38,103 bases of DNA from an uncultured Candidatus Saccharibacteria bacterium (GCA_946480535.1 CAMLKA010000005.1:1-38103); one strand, 5' to 3'. Numbered from the stretch's first letter, positions 1 to 7,713 are shown. The notes: generated by a model from the sequence alone, not told the origin. Numbers and translations are program-made.

Positions 1-45
1 ATAGTGCGTGTGTGCTCGGGCCCAATCGTTCACAGTGTGATGCAT
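1..45 (-). CDS. 5' end of a gene cut by the window edge
   Basis: An ATG at 43-45 opens a frame that stays open for 15 codons to the window edge (begins MHHTVNDWARAHTHY). It starts 10 nt after the stop of the CYTH-HD gene, with AGGGA just upstream as a possible ribosome binding site, so it may be the third gene of that operon. Too short to identify; the start is an inference from spacing. Confidence 0.4.
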   Translation of the reverse strand, partial: MHHTVNDWARAHTHY

Positions 46-55
46 AGTAACGTCC

Positions 56-1366
56 CTATAGTTCTTGCGTGATATTGCGTGTCGCTGCGATAATGTCGCG
101 ATTTTGAAGCCAAGCTTCTTCGGTTGCAATGATGGTATCAAAAGCGAGTGACTTGGTTTCGTTTGATGGAACAAGGCTGAGATATTCATCGTTAAGCCAC
201 CATTTTGTCTTTGGGAGGCGGTAGCGGTCGAGTGCGTCAGCGGCTTTAATAATAGCGACATCGTCCGATTCCAGCCCTTCTTCATCGTGCGCTGCGACAA
301 TTGAAGCAACTCGATTGAAATCAACACCCTCGACAATTTCGCCCAGCGTCTGATGAACGGCAGCAAAAGCATTGTTTGCCTGAAGCCATTCCGCACTTCG
401 TGCGCCGTGCCCTTCATCAGTCTTGTCTGACGTACGAGCGATATCGTGGAGGAGTCCGGCGACAAAAACTGTTCGTGCAGTTAGTTCATCTTTACCCTGT
501 TCACGTGCCAAGTGTGCCGCAAAAGCTGCAACACGTGCATGGTGAAGTTGGCCATGGATTGTTTCACGTCGATCTTCAGAGGCAAACCAGTCGGTAGGCA
601 TTTCAAGCGTAGCGAGCGTTTGCTTTTCAAGATCACTCAAAAGAAGCGGGCCATGTGGGACGGAGAGTTCTGGAGTGCGCTGTGTCTTCAGCCACTCAAC
701 GGTAGATTCGTCGAGTACTTGTGTTTCCGGGAGACGCTTTACTGCCGCTTGTTTATGAAGCGTACCGTAGAGCTCAAACACTTCTTCGGCAGTGTACGTG
801 CCGCGAGGTTGCTTGTCGCGTTCCCAAGCTTGTGTAAATTCAAGAAGGTCGGCATCAGTAGCAAGTTGGATACCGAGGCGGCCGGCGACGCTGACAATTT
901 GTGAATCAGCTTCAGTTGCCGCAGCTTCGAGCTCTTCGTCAGTTGCTTCGTAAATCTTCTCGAGCTCGAGATGGAAGCCCCATGTTTCGGTATACTTAAG
1001 CGCCAGCTCAATCTCATCGAGTTGGTAATTGCGACGAATCTGGCGAGATACCTGTGGGTCAAGCTGTGTCAGCACTTGCAATAGACGTACCGTCTTTTCG
1101 GCCTCTTCACGGCTTGCGAGGGCAATTTCGAGCTCTTCAAACCCAATACCCTTACCAATTTGACCGCCCTTATATTTCAGGACTGCCTTTTGTTCGGTAA
1201 CAGCAACCGAAATATTGATATCAGGAAGGACGAAAAAATAAGAAGTTTTATTATCTGGGCCAAGATCTTCGGCGTGCTCGTTCAGATACGCAGAAACGTG
1301 ATCGTAACTTTCTTCTTCAAGAAACGCAAATCGTTCATGTTCTCGAGTTATCGGCACTTCGCTCAT
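56..1366 (-). CDS. CYTH-like / HD-domain phosphohydrolase fusion
   Basis: 436 aa. Residues about 1-145 look like a divergent CYTH (triphosphate-tunnel) domain: alternating charged strands such as KYKGG (64-68), ELEIAL (78-83), RRNYQLDEIELALKY and HLELEKIY. Residues about 270-400 are an HD domain, with candidate metal ligands H271/H275, the HD pair at H307-D308 in GLLHDIAR, and a later Asp in IIKAADALDRYR. HD proteins of this type hydrolyse nucleotides or phosphoesters in the cytoplasm; the N-terminal domain may bind a polyphosphate or nucleotide. It is the second gene after the methyltransferase (15 nt gap), and AGAGGA supports this start. The HD assignment is firm; the CYTH assignment is by eye and the substrate is unknown. 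Confidence 0.75.
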   Translation of the reverse strand: MSEVPITREHERFAFLEEESYDHVSAYLNEHAEDLGPDNKTSYFFVLPDINISVAVTEQKAVLKYKGGQIGKGIGFEELEIALASREEAEKTVRLLQVLTQLDPQVSRQIRRNYQLDEIELALKYTETWGFHLELEKIYEATDEELEAAATEADSQIVSVAGRLGIQLATDADLLEFTQAWERDKQPRGTYTAEEVFELYGTLHKQAAVKRLPETQVLDESTVEWLKTQRTPELSVPHGPLLLSDLEKQTLATLEMPTDWFASEDRRETIHGQLHHARVAAFAAHLAREQGKDELTARTVFVAGLLHDIARTSDKTDEGHGARSAEWLQANNAFAAVHQTLGEIVEGVDFNRVASIVAAHDEEGLESDDVAIIKAADALDRYRLPKTKWWLNDEYLSLVPSNETKSLAFDTIIATEEAWLQNRDIIAATRNITQEL

Positions 1367-1381
1367 ATCCAGTCCTCTTCT

Positions 1382-2122
1382 CTACTCTTGCGGTTTAATA
1401 CCCTGTAAGTATACCGCGTTCCAACGCCGTTTTTCCAGAGAGATATCTTCGAAATCCCAAGGCGTGATATCAACAAGACCAGCTTCTTCCATAAGTGACT
1501 GAAGCTTATCGTGGTCGTAAGCCCAGAAGTGGGGAGCATAGCCTGGTGCATCATCTTCATCACCAACCACAAGTCGAACGACGTCAATTGGGTGTGAGTA
1601 GTGCTCAAGTTGTGCGCGGCGTCCGTACCAAGCTTCCTTAAGGCGATCGAGATATTCTGTATCACCAGCAGCATACGCCTTCATTGGTGCACCAGAATCA
1701 GGTACACCGACAACAACGCGTCCACCAGGTTGTGTCACGCGTGCCATTTCACCAAGAATCGTCTTAACAGAATTTGGATAATCAACGTGCTCCATCATGT
1801 GCTCAGAGAAAACAGTCTCAAATTGGTTGTCAGCAAATGGAAGCCCTTCGCGAGCGTCACAGACGACATCAACCCCTTCGTTCGGGAAGATATCGAGGTT
1901 GGTAAAGTTTTCGAGAATATTTGCACCACAGCCAACGTGAAGGCCAGGCTTTAACTCAATTGGAGACGCTTCAAGGCTTCGGCGACCTTCAATATTCGCC
2001 TCGGCAATGTTTACCTCCAACATAAGCAGACGCGCAGCACGGGCAAGGCCGTACGGTAGCACTTCGCTATTAATTCGTGCGACAGAATCTTTTAGTTCAC
2101 TCGAACGCAATTGTTCATTCAT
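1382..2122 (-). CDS. Class I SAM-dependent methyltransferase
   Basis: 246 aa, soluble. The Rossmann-fold motifs of a Methyltransf_11-type enzyme are visible: motif I LHVGCGAN (about 61-68), an acidic residue ending strand 2 (LDIF), motif II/III region GLPFADNQFETVFSEHMMEH, and the post-motif strand GGRVVVGVPD. The histidine-rich SEHMMEHV segment is typical of methylases acting on small molecules, lipids or sugars, but the acceptor cannot be inferred. It is the first gene of a minus-strand operon with the CYTH-HD gene and has its own promoter at 2165-2193. GGAG about 14 nt before the ATG could serve as ribosome binding site. Confidence 0.85.
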   Translation of the reverse strand: MNEQLRSSELKDSVARINSEVLPYGLARAARLLMLEVNIAEANIEGRRSLEASPIELKPGLHVGCGANILENFTNLDIFPNEGVDVVCDAREGLPFADNQFETVFSEHMMEHVDYPNSVKTILGEMARVTQPGGRVVVGVPDSGAPMKAYAAGDTEYLDRLKEAWYGRRAQLEHYSHPIDVVRLVVGDEDDAPGYAPHFWAYDHDKLQSLMEEAGLVDITPWDFEDISLEKRRWNAVYLQGIKPQE

Positions 2123-2164
2123 ATGCTCAGCTTCACTCCAATTAACACTCGTTAAATTTGCATT

Positions 2165-2193
2165 ATTATACTACGAAATAGCTTTTTTTGCAA
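2165..2193 (-). promoter_or_regulatory. Sigma-70-type promoter for the methyltransferase operon
   Basis: On the minus strand: -35 TTGCAA (2188-2193), 17 bp spacer, -10 TATAAT (2165-2170). Predicted start near 2158 leaves a leader of about 36 nt before the ATG at 2122. The -35 is palindromic, so the divergent strand could use the same hexamer, though its spacing there (19 bp to a TATAAT at 2213-2218) is less good. Confidence 0.7.
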
Positions 2194-2217
2194 TCCTGTT
2201 CTATAATTACCGTATAA

Positions 2218-2246
2218 TTGCCTGTAAGGCGAAAATATTGTATTAT
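2218..2246 (+). promoter_or_regulatory. Promoter for the ndk-like gene (near-leaderless)
   Basis: -35 TTGCCT (2218-2223), 17 bp spacer, -10 TATTAT (2241-2246), then 7 nt to the ATG at 2254. Transcription would start within a base of the start codon. No Shine-Dalgarno sequence precedes the ATG. A second TATAAT at 2213-2218 could give a longer, SD-less leader. Confidence 0.55.
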
Positions 2247-2253
2247 ACATATC

Positions 2254-2898
2254 ATGACAGAACTACTATTTCACCCACCCGAACTTACCCGTTCAGCAAC
2301 TATCGACTCGAGCTCTATTGAGGCGCTTGAGCAAACTGTAAGCTACCTTCGTGACCCACGTGTTATGGGCCGTGCAGCAACCGGCTTTCTTACCCTTGGT
2401 ATGATCAAGCCTTCTCTTCATGACGCGTTTATTGACCCTACTGTCAACGACATTGATGCAGCGGCTTTGGTGGAAAGTGAAATTGTAGACCTCGACGTTG
2501 TAGCACGCGCTTCAATCACCTTTGACATGGAAGCGGTCGACGAGTTTTACGATGGCCCGCCAAAGTACGACTCTATGCTTCCAAGTGCACCAATTCGCGA
2601 CCAGCGCTTCAACAACCGCTGGGAAGAATACGCCGACATGATGACAAGCGGCCCTGCAACCGTTCTGCTTCTTGGTGAAGAAGAAGGCAGCGCTGTCGCA
2701 AAGTGGCGTGCACAGCTTGGTCACTGGAATATTGAGGCAAACCGCGACCCGAACACTATTCGTGGCCGTTACGCCCGCGACAACCACAACAACCTCCTTC
2801 ACGGCTCAGATTCACCTGAATCTGTACTGCGTGAAATGCGAATCGTTAGTAACCTCTTTGAGCGTGCACTCTTTAGCGTACGTGCTGAAGCACAGTAA
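2254..2898 (+). CDS. ndk: Nucleoside diphosphate kinase-like protein with internal insertion
   Basis: 214 aa from the ATG at 2254; a TTG further upstream is less likely because a -10 element lies between. NDK hallmarks are all present: GMIKP near the N-terminus (nucleotide phosphate Lys), WEEYADMMTSGP, the DPNTIRGRYA arginine/threonine loop, and NLLHGSDSPES carrying the phosphohistidine. It therefore should transfer gamma-phosphate between NTPs and NDPs. Usual NDKs have 130-150 aa; here about 50-60 extra residues separate the IKP strand from the central helix, and about 30 precede the core. The kinase-fold gene follows after 12 nt. Family assignment is strong; the effect of the insertion is unknown. 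Confidence 0.85.
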   Translation: MTELLFHPPELTRSATIDSSSIEALEQTVSYLRDPRVMGRAATGFLTLGMIKPSLHDAFIDPTVNDIDAAALVESEIVDLDVVARASITFDMEAVDEFYDGPPKYDSMLPSAPIRDQRFNNRWEEYADMMTSGPATVLLLGEEEGSAVAKWRAQLGHWNIEANRDPNTIRGRYARDNHNNLLHGSDSPESVLREMRIVSNLFERALFSVRAEAQ

Positions 2899-2910
2899 TT
2901 TAGGATTTCT

Positions 2911-3543
2911 ATGAGCGAGCGAACCGACCCAGCCTTTAGCGAAATTCGACGCTCGTTCATGGACCGCACCGTTCGTACTACTCGAGATGAAGCTGGCTGG
3001 CTTCATGGACACGGCATGCTTGCCGATCCTGGCCAGCCTTTTTCGGTTGAAACTACCCAAGACTGGTATCAACCGGGCGGTGAATCATATCTATTGCAAT
3101 TCCAGATACAACAGCAAGAAGTGCTTTCGCGTTTTATTATGAAAGCATGCGTCATTCCACCGGGCACTCATACGGTAAGTGAATGGAATAAGCGCCGCGC
3201 ACTTCTCTCGCAGCACGGTATACAAACTCCCACCCTGCATGCCGTGGACCGCGCTACCTACATTGAAGAGTTCATTGATCACAGCTTGAAGGATGTATAT
3301 GCCACGGCCGATGAACAGGCTCGAGATGACCTTCATGATCAGTTCACAAACATCCACCTCACCACACGAGAGCTTGGTTTTAAACCTGTGAGTTTTCACG
3401 ATGTTCGCTCGCGTGGTGATGATGTCGTTGTGATCGACTTCGGAAGCGACCTTGGTGGCATTTTCCCCGACAGCACACCTCTCCCTGAAGAATCGGTACG
3501 TAGAATTGCCGACGCTGATTTTGCTCGATTCGCGCGAAAGTAA
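2911..3543 (+). CDS. Protein with APH/protein-kinase-like features, function unknown
   Basis: 210 aa, soluble. FIMKACV (about 75) followed by EWNKRRALLSQHGIQTP resembles the ATP-binding lysine strand and following helix of aminoglycoside-phosphotransferase or RIO-like kinases. YIEEFIDHSL resembles the hinge, and VVVIDFGSDLGG near the C-terminus resembles the metal-binding DFG loop. A clear HxDxxxxN catalytic loop is not obvious (FHDVRSRGD is the best candidate), so activity is uncertain. AGGA just before the ATG and the 12-nt gap suggest co-translation with the ndk-like gene. It converges with the DUF2164 gene with 8 nt between stops and no terminator visible. Confidence 0.6.
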   Translation: MSERTDPAFSEIRRSFMDRTVRTTRDEAGWLHGHGMLADPGQPFSVETTQDWYQPGGESYLLQFQIQQQEVLSRFIMKACVIPPGTHTVSEWNKRRALLSQHGIQTPTLHAVDRATYIEEFIDHSLKDVYATADEQARDDLHDQFTNIHLTTRELGFKPVSFHDVRSRGDDVVVIDFGSDLGGIFPDSTPLPEESVRRIADADFARFARK

Positions 3544-3551
3544 ATTCAAAC

Positions 3552-3806
3552 TTACGCGGATACTTCCATAGCCTCAATATCTATCAATATATCGTCAAAG
3601 CGCCCCTCCAGGGTGCTTTTTGTATCGCGAATCGCCTTGTTATAAATCTCAGGGCCATAGTGCGAAGTAACGATGTCAATAATATCTTGCGCCGCAATGA
3701 CACCAGGAGTTTCGCCATCAAGCTCCTCGATACGCGTAATAACCTCTTCGGCGCACTGATCGTTAAGCTCTTTATTCTCAATATCCCATTTTCGAATAAG
3801 TCCCAT
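3552..3806 (-). CDS. DUF2164-like small protein
   Basis: 84 aa. The central DIIDIVTSHYGPEIYNKAIR followed by a long acidic helix matches what I remember of DUF2164, a small helical family of unknown function in which G-P-x-x-Y-N-x-A-I is the conserved stretch. AGGAGG six bases before the ATG fixes the start. Last gene of the operon zinc ribbon / ATP-grasp / Nudix / this gene. The family call is from memory of the motif, not a search. Confidence 0.65.
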   Translation of the reverse strand: MGLIRKWDIENKELNDQCAEEVITRIEELDGETPGVIAAQDIIDIVTSHYGPEIYNKAIRDTKSTLEGRFDDILIDIEAMEVSA

Positions 3807-3816
3807 ACTCTGCCTC

Positions 3817-4242
3817 CTAGCCTCGTTTTGAACTTTTCAATGCAACACGCAACGCATCTTTAGCTTCGCCATAGGTAAATTGCTCAAGCGCTTCTTCGCT
3901 TTCAAGCCACTGTACCTCAAAATCTTCACCCGGCTGCAAGTTAGCTTCAGGGGCGTGATCGTTCGCAAGCTTCATGACATAATACGTCACGGTTTTAACG
4001 TGATGTTTACCGTCAGTCCAGTCGAACTCAAATGTATAGTCACCGATAGTATCGACTATTTCGACGTCATATCCAGTCTCTTCTTTTACTTCTCGGACGG
4101 CAGTAGATTCGGGCGTCTCACCTTTGTCGATCTTCCCTTTTGGAAGTCCGACAGAATTACGAATCTCAGAACTAATAACGAGCACCCTGTTGCCATCGAG
4201 GACAACCCCTCCGGCAGAATACATATGGACGACTTCATTCAT
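3817..4242 (-). CDS. Nudix hydrolase
   Basis: 141 aa from the ATG at 4242; the open frame continues upstream, but that part overlaps the ATP-grasp gene. The Nudix box G-x5-E-x7-REVxEExG is complete (GKIDKGETPESTAVREVKEE, about residues 42-61), so it should hydrolyse a nucleoside diphosphate linked to another moiety using Mg2+ or Mn2+. VGLPKG precedes the box as in many MutT/Ap4A-type members. Starts 4 nt after the ATP-grasp stop with no strong SD, suggesting translational coupling. Substrate unknown. Confidence 0.9.
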   Translation of the reverse strand: MNEVVHMYSAGGVVLDGNRVLVISSEIRNSVGLPKGKIDKGETPESTAVREVKEETGYDVEIVDTIGDYTFEFDWTDGKHHVKTVTYYVMKLANDHAPEANLQPGEDFEVQWLESEEALEQFTYGEAKDALRVALKSSKRG

Positions 4243-4246
4243 AGTT

Positions 4247-5035
4247 TTATAGTACCAGAAGCTCGGAGTCTGCGTAGAGCTCATTCGCCAGATTAATGCT
4301 GGTGAGTGCATAAAACTTCGCAAACCCGGGTGAACGATTTACTTCCATGATCTTTAGTTGCCCGTCGATTGTGCGCGCTACATCAAGCCCGACAATATCA
4401 AGGCTCGGAAACGCACCTACTACCTTCTTGGCGAACTCAATCTCATCCCGAGTTAGCTCACGCGAGTTCATAATCGCGGCGGTAGATTCTGCGGTCATGC
4501 TTTGACGGATCGCACCAAGGGGAAATGCTTTTCCGTGAATAACAAAAATTCGTAATTCTTCCTGTATGTCCAACGTCTCCTGAACAATCCAAGTAGCACT
4601 CTCACTCGTCGCTTCGCCTTGATTCCAAGTCACACCCTGTCCGCGTGATGAGAGCCTTGCCTTAAAGACAGGCCGAATGAAGTCAGAGACGTCATCTCCT
4701 TCGTTGTATCGAGCCGTCCGAGGCATATATTTCCCGAAGATTTCGTACTGCGACCATTTGTCTTCGAACTTAACAATCGCGTCGACCGTATCCATACCAT
4801 CGACAAATACAACTTCTGGATTCACTTCTTTCGCTTGTCGCACAAGCGTTTCAATTTCCGTACGGTATACTTGCGGGAGCGTTGAGGGTTGGCTGAAATG
4901 ACTTCGAATGTACACCGTGTCATAGTGACCCACTTTACTTGGAAGTTGCTCTTTGTCGAGCACAATAATATCCGCAAAAGCTCTCAGCAGCTCGAGCGAT
5001 GAATCAGGGCTAACGGCAATAACTAAGTTATTCAT
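4247..5035 (-). CDS. ATP-grasp ligase, RimK-like
   Basis: 262 aa. The start at 5035 is chosen because GGAGGTGT lies directly upstream; it overlaps the preceding stop by 8 nt. ATP-grasp signatures appear in order: FEDKWSQYEIFGKYMPRTARY (central domain entry), FKARLSSRGQGV (flexible glycine loop), IVQETLDIQEELRIFVI, and GLDVA followed by KIMEVNRSPGF, whose E and N bind the metals. RimK-type enzymes form peptide-like bonds by acyl-phosphate chemistry; the substrate here is unknown. Second gene of a four-gene operon with a zinc ribbon protein and a Nudix hydrolase. Confidence 0.8.
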   Translation of the reverse strand: MNNLVIAVSPDSSLELLRAFADIIVLDKEQLPSKVGHYDTVYIRSHFSQPSTLPQVYRTEIETLVRQAKEVNPEVVFVDGMDTVDAIVKFEDKWSQYEIFGKYMPRTARYNEGDDVSDFIRPVFKARLSSRGQGVTWNQGEATSESATWIVQETLDIQEELRIFVIHGKAFPLGAIRQSMTAESTAAIMNSRELTRDEIEFAKKVVGAFPSLDIVGLDVARTIDGQLKIMEVNRSPGFAKFYALTSINLANELYADSELLVL

Positions 5036-5939
5036 ACACCTCCAAACGATACTTTCCGAGTACCGCATCCAGCTCAACCCCATCAATCCATCGATACGGG
5101 CAATACGAACATACATCAAGTATCACTTCCGTCATTTGGTACTGGGTTTGCTGCATTGGGTGCTCACAGTGAGGGCATTTTAGCTCATCATGCTTTGCCT
5201 CACTCACTTTCGACGTAACTTTGGGTGGCCTGCCAAACATTTCAGAAAGTTCTTTGATAATATGAGTGCTATCACGACGCACGTCCAACATGTCCGTACC
5301 CTTCATTAAGTATCCATGGCCTTCAGGGCAAGCGAGCCACTGCTTCCCCTGCATAAGCTCAACACTGCATACCGGGCACTGTAAATTAAGGTACGAATCC
5401 TCAAGTTCCTCACCTACTTGTGTAACAAAAAGCCTTACGTCGCCAGTTGAACTCACCTGCGATAAGGCAGGTTTAATAAGACGGATAAATTCGTCGGCCA
5501 CATCAAGTGAAGGCAAAAGCCCTTCGTCCAAAAAGTACAGCACGTTATTCACAATTTCCCAGTGGAACTGCTTACAAAAATCGATGCTAAATACCATCGC
5601 CTGCGGATCGAGATGATACCGGGTGAGAGATTGCTGACCTTCTTCGGCAAAAAGTGAAAAGTACGTTGGATAATCTCCTTCGAGAATAACCGGCTCCATG
5701 CTGGTACCCGAAACCCAAGATTTACCCTCTTCGCCATTCGGCACACCCAACAAATGAAGATTCGTCTTAAAAGGGAGTGAGAATGCATAGATACCCTCTA
5801 CCTCGCGAAGTTCACTGCCGGAAATATCTCCGACCAAGTACATATACGGGTTCTCGTTTGCAGTGCGCCCACCATTTCCAAAGGAAACGATGTTTGAGAT
5901 TCCGTGAGTTAAGAGAATCGATTCTTTTTTATTACTCAT
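5028..5939 (-). CDS. Protein with two zinc ribbons, C-terminal zf-TFIIB type
   Basis: 303 aa. Residues 1-180 are unrecognised. A first ribbon is CPVCSVELM...LACPEGHGYLM (about 189-213). The C-terminal part has CPHCEHPM, then DVCSYCPYRWIDGVELDAVL, the pattern of the zf-TFIIB zinc-finger domain found in many small bacterial proteins. Likely cytoplasmic and metal-binding; role unknown. First gene of the four-gene operon. Its extended -10 (TGCTATAGT) ends exactly 6 nt before the ATG, which predicts a leaderless mRNA; no SD is present. Confidence 0.75.
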   Translation of the reverse strand: MSNKKESILLTHGISNIVSFGNGGRTANENPYMYLVGDISGSELREVEGIYAFSLPFKTNLHLLGVPNGEEGKSWVSGTSMEPVILEGDYPTYFSLFAEEGQQSLTRYHLDPQAMVFSIDFCKQFHWEIVNNVLYFLDEGLLPSLDVADEFIRLIKPALSQVSSTGDVRLFVTQVGEELEDSYLNLQCPVCSVELMQGKQWLACPEGHGYLMKGTDMLDVRRDSTHIIKELSEMFGRPPKVTSKVSEAKHDELKCPHCEHPMQQTQYQMTEVILDVCSYCPYRWIDGVELDAVLGKYRLEVYE

Positions 5940-5945
5940 GGATTA

Positions 5946-5954
5946 ACTATAGCA
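5946..5954 (-). promoter_or_regulatory. Extended -10 promoter fused to upstream terminator, leaderless start
   Basis: Minus strand reads TGC TATAGT, then 6 nt (TAATCC), then ATG at 5939. The element follows the T-tract of the terminator at 5953-5976 directly, so any -35 region would lie inside the terminator hairpin. Predicted +1 is the A of the ATG. Confidence 0.65.
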
Positions 5955-5976
5955 AAAAGCCTCCGAGGTGGAGGCT
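5953..5976 (-). terminator. Rho-independent terminator of the 5989-6552 gene
   Basis: 7-bp stem AGCCTCC (5958-5964) / GGAGGCT (5970-5976), 5-nt loop, followed on the minus strand by TTTTTGC. It lies 13 bp past the stop of the upstream gene. Confidence 0.85.
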
Positions 5977-5988
5977 ATAAGCATAATT

Positions 5989-6552
5989 CTATTCTAAGGA
6001 AATCGGCGGAAGATCTTTGATGCGTTCGCGTACAGACCGTAAGCTACTAAATGGTGCGTACTGATCTGCGAGTGAAACGACCGCACCGATTGGGGTTTCA
6101 GCACGAGCCTCAATAGGATCGAATCCAATTTCACCGCCGCCATTACTCGACGTAGCTATTACATCTCCATCTTCCTGAAGCATAGTAAAATGACCATCCC
6201 ACACCATATGGTCAAACTTAGAAGGATGACGTCCGGTTGCAATCTGACCGAGTCGAGATTCAGGGAACTGCTTTTCGGTGATATAGTCAATCCCCGCTTG
6301 TTCACGCTTAATGTATGTCGCTAAAGCCCGCACAAGAGCCCTCTCGGCATTTCCATCCATACCAAACCCAAGCAGCGGCGCACGATTGTAGTCAGCGCCT
6401 CTCTCAACAATCATAAGCATTCTGGTATTGCTTGCGCTCGAATAGCCGTGAATCTCGTGTCCATTTGGAAGGATTTGATTCAAAATGTCAGCCACGTTGT
6501 CGTGTTGAACGGGTGTATGAAGAATTCTTTCGAGGTTGCGTTCTGCGCTCAT
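5989..6552 (-). CDS. Hypothetical protein
   Basis: 187 aa, not recognised. No signal peptide, membrane segment or known catalytic motif seen; mixed alpha/beta composition with a glycine-rich stretch SSNGGGEIGFDP (about 135-146). Monocistronic: its own terminator follows and a TATACT -10 (6561-6566) sits 8 nt before the ATG, with no SD. Coding use resembles its neighbours. Confidence 0.7.
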   Translation of the reverse strand: MSAERNLERILHTPVQHDNVADILNQILPNGHEIHGYSSASNTRMLMIVERGADYNRAPLLGFGMDGNAERALVRALATYIKREQAGIDYITEKQFPESRLGQIATGRHPSKFDHMVWDGHFTMLQEDGDVIATSSNGGGEIGFDPIEARAETPIGAVVSLADQYAPFSSLRSVRERIKDLPPISLE

Positions 6553-6560
6553 GGTAGTTC

Positions 6561-6566
6561 AGTATA
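6561..6566 (-). promoter_or_regulatory. -10 element for the 5989-6552 gene
   Basis: TATACT on the minus strand, 8 nt before the ATG; predicted leader 0-2 nt. No convincing -35 and no TG extension. Confidence 0.45.
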
Positions 6567-6617
6567 TTGTGCTCAGAATAGATTTCAAAGCATGAGTATG
6601 AACGCCTCAACATAAAG

Positions 6618-6640
6618 AAAAAAGCTACGAACCGCGTAGT
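6618..6640 (-). terminator. Terminator-like hairpin without an obvious upstream gene
   Basis: Stem GCTACG (6624-6629) / CGTAGT (6635-6640), loop 5, followed on the minus strand by TTTTTT. No minus-strand gene lies directly upstream (the pilin gene is on the other strand), so it may stop antisense transcription through the pilin gene. Confidence 0.35.
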
Positions 6641-6649
6641 AACTGCTTA

Positions 6650-6658
6650 TGTTAAAAT
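6650..6658 (+). promoter_or_regulatory. Extended -10 promoter of the pilin gene, leaderless start
   Basis: TGT TAAAAT ends 6 nt before the ATG at 6665. Predicted +1 is the A of the ATG. No SD. Confidence 0.55.
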
Positions 6659-6664
6659 TATGGT

Positions 6665-7219
6665 ATGCGAAAACCCTCCCACGGCTTTACGATAGTTGAA
6701 CTTCTCGTTGTGGTTGTCGTTATAGCAATCTTGGCGGCTATTATCATCGTTGCATACAAAGGCATACAGGATCGAGCGAACGCTGCCCGTGCTGCGTCTG
6801 CCGCGAGCAGCTACGCCAAACTATTACGGACCTACCAGGCAACATACAATACATTTCCGACATCCATGACAGCACCTACGTGGGAATATTGCCTAGGAAA
6901 GCCCTCTGATTACCCTGCCAGTGGCGTTTTTGCCGCCGGACAATGTCTCTATAACCCAAGTGGGCCATATACAGTTTCTACTTCACAGACACTCGAAGAC
7001 TCATTGACTCTTTACGGGAGTACTTCATCAACAGTACTACCAACGGCTCGCCTTGGAAACGAAACATGGCGGGGCATGCGTTACGTATTTAATCCAGCTT
7101 CGTCGAATCCCGCTACTATTGAGTGGGTGGTGAATGGGTCGGTTTCATGTGCGCCTGGTACAGGTACGCCCGGTGCATGGTGGGGGTCAACGTGGTGCTC
7201 GTTAAGCATTAGTCAATGA
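6665..7219 (+). CDS. Type IV pilin-like protein
   Basis: 184 aa. A short positively charged leader MRKPSHG ends at a prepilin peptidase site G/FTIVELL, followed by the hydrophobic N-terminal helix to about residue 30 and the conserved pattern of type IV pilins and pseudopilins (F+1, E+5). After cleavage and N-methylation it would be anchored in the membrane and assembled into a pilus used for twitching, host contact or DNA uptake. The globular part has two cysteine pairs (C57/C75-like pair and a C-terminal pair around SCAPGTG and STWCSLS). Ends with TGA, showing UGA is a stop here. It stands alone; no other pilus gene lies in the window. Confidence 0.9.
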   Translation: MRKPSHGFTIVELLVVVVVIAILAAIIIVAYKGIQDRANAARAASAASSYAKLLRTYQATYNTFPTSMTAPTWEYCLGKPSDYPASGVFAAGQCLYNPSGPYTVSTSQTLEDSLTLYGSTSSTVLPTARLGNETWRGMRYVFNPASSNPATIEWVVNGSVSCAPGTGTPGAWWGSTWCSLSISQ

Positions 7220-7279
7220 CGCTCTATGATATTGCTGAACTATATAAAGTAATGCGTATTGTGTAATTACAAAGAAAAA

Positions 7280-7310
7280 CGGCCTGCCTACATGCAGGTC
7301 GCTTTTCTTT
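7280..7310 (+). terminator. Bidirectional terminator between pilin and 7343-7675 gene
   Basis: 8-bp stem CGGCCTGC (7280-7287) / GCAGGTCG (7294-7301) with one G-T pair, loop CTACAT. T-rich on the plus side (CTTTTCTTT) and A-rich before it, so it can also serve the minus-strand gene ending at 7343. Confidence 0.8.
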
Positions 7311-7339
7311 GGCAGCCCCTCGTGGAAGAGTTAAGAACT
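7310..7339. repeat. 30-bp direct repeat, copy 1
   Basis: Identical to 7733-7762. It begins TGGCAGCCCCTCGTGG and lies just downstream of the stop codon of the 7343-7675 gene. On the minus strand it ends ...GGGGCTGCCA, like a tRNA 3' end. Confidence 0.95.
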
Positions 7340-7342
7340 CAC

Positions 7343-7675
7343 TTACTTGTTACTTCGAGTGAATCCAATAATCAGAATAATTAAACAAACTACAAATACT
7401 AATGCTTCTAAAGGCCATACTAGCATTATGTTTAACCATGCACTTGAACACTCACCTTGTGTCTCATCGGACAGCGAAGAACAGCTTGTTGTTACCCAGA
7501 ATTGAATAAGAAAGAATACGACTAAATTTATTATCATTGGAAGCGTATATTTAGGGAAACCTTTTTTCTTAGTAGGTTGTTCAGCTGGTGGTACGGAATT
7601 TACACTGTTATATTTTTGTCCTGGTACAAAATCTATTGGATCTGGCATATTACTTTTTTGTGAGTCATCATTCAT
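7343..7675 (-). CDS. Small membrane protein, unknown
   Basis: 110 aa. A hydrophilic, proline-rich N-terminus (1-42) precedes two predicted transmembrane helices (about 46-64 and 84-105) joined by a short loop with cysteines (TSCSSLSDETQGECSS). Not recognised. The gene is more AT-rich than its neighbours. Start supported by TGTTATGAT ending exactly 6 nt before the ATG; no SD. It lies between two copies of a 30-bp direct repeat. Confidence 0.65.
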   Translation of the reverse strand: MNDDSQKSNMPDPIDFVPGQKYNSVNSVPPAEQPTKKKGFPKYTLPMIINLVVFFLIQFWVTTSCSSLSDETQGECSSAWLNIMLVWPLEALVFVVCLIILIIGFTRSNK

Positions 7676-7681
7676 GAAGCT

Positions 7682-7690
7682 ATCATAACA
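7682..7690 (-). promoter_or_regulatory. Extended -10 fused to upstream terminator, leaderless start
   Basis: Minus strand TGT TATGAT, 6 nt (AGCTTC), ATG at 7675. It overlaps the T-tract of the terminator at 7689-7713. Confidence 0.65.
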
Positions 7691-7713
7691 AAAAAGTCTC
7701 CAAAACAGAGACT
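7689..7713 (-). terminator. Rho-independent terminator of the HIT-like gene
   Basis: 6-bp stem AGTCTC (7695-7700) / GAGACT (7708-7713), 7-nt loop, then TTTTTTG on the minus strand. Confidence 0.75.

Noticed and set aside
2188..2218. Plus-strand promoter TTGCAA with TATAAT at 2213-2218
   Set aside because: Spacing is 19 bp and the better-spaced TTGCCT / TATTAT pair lies closer to the ATG; kept only as an alternative.
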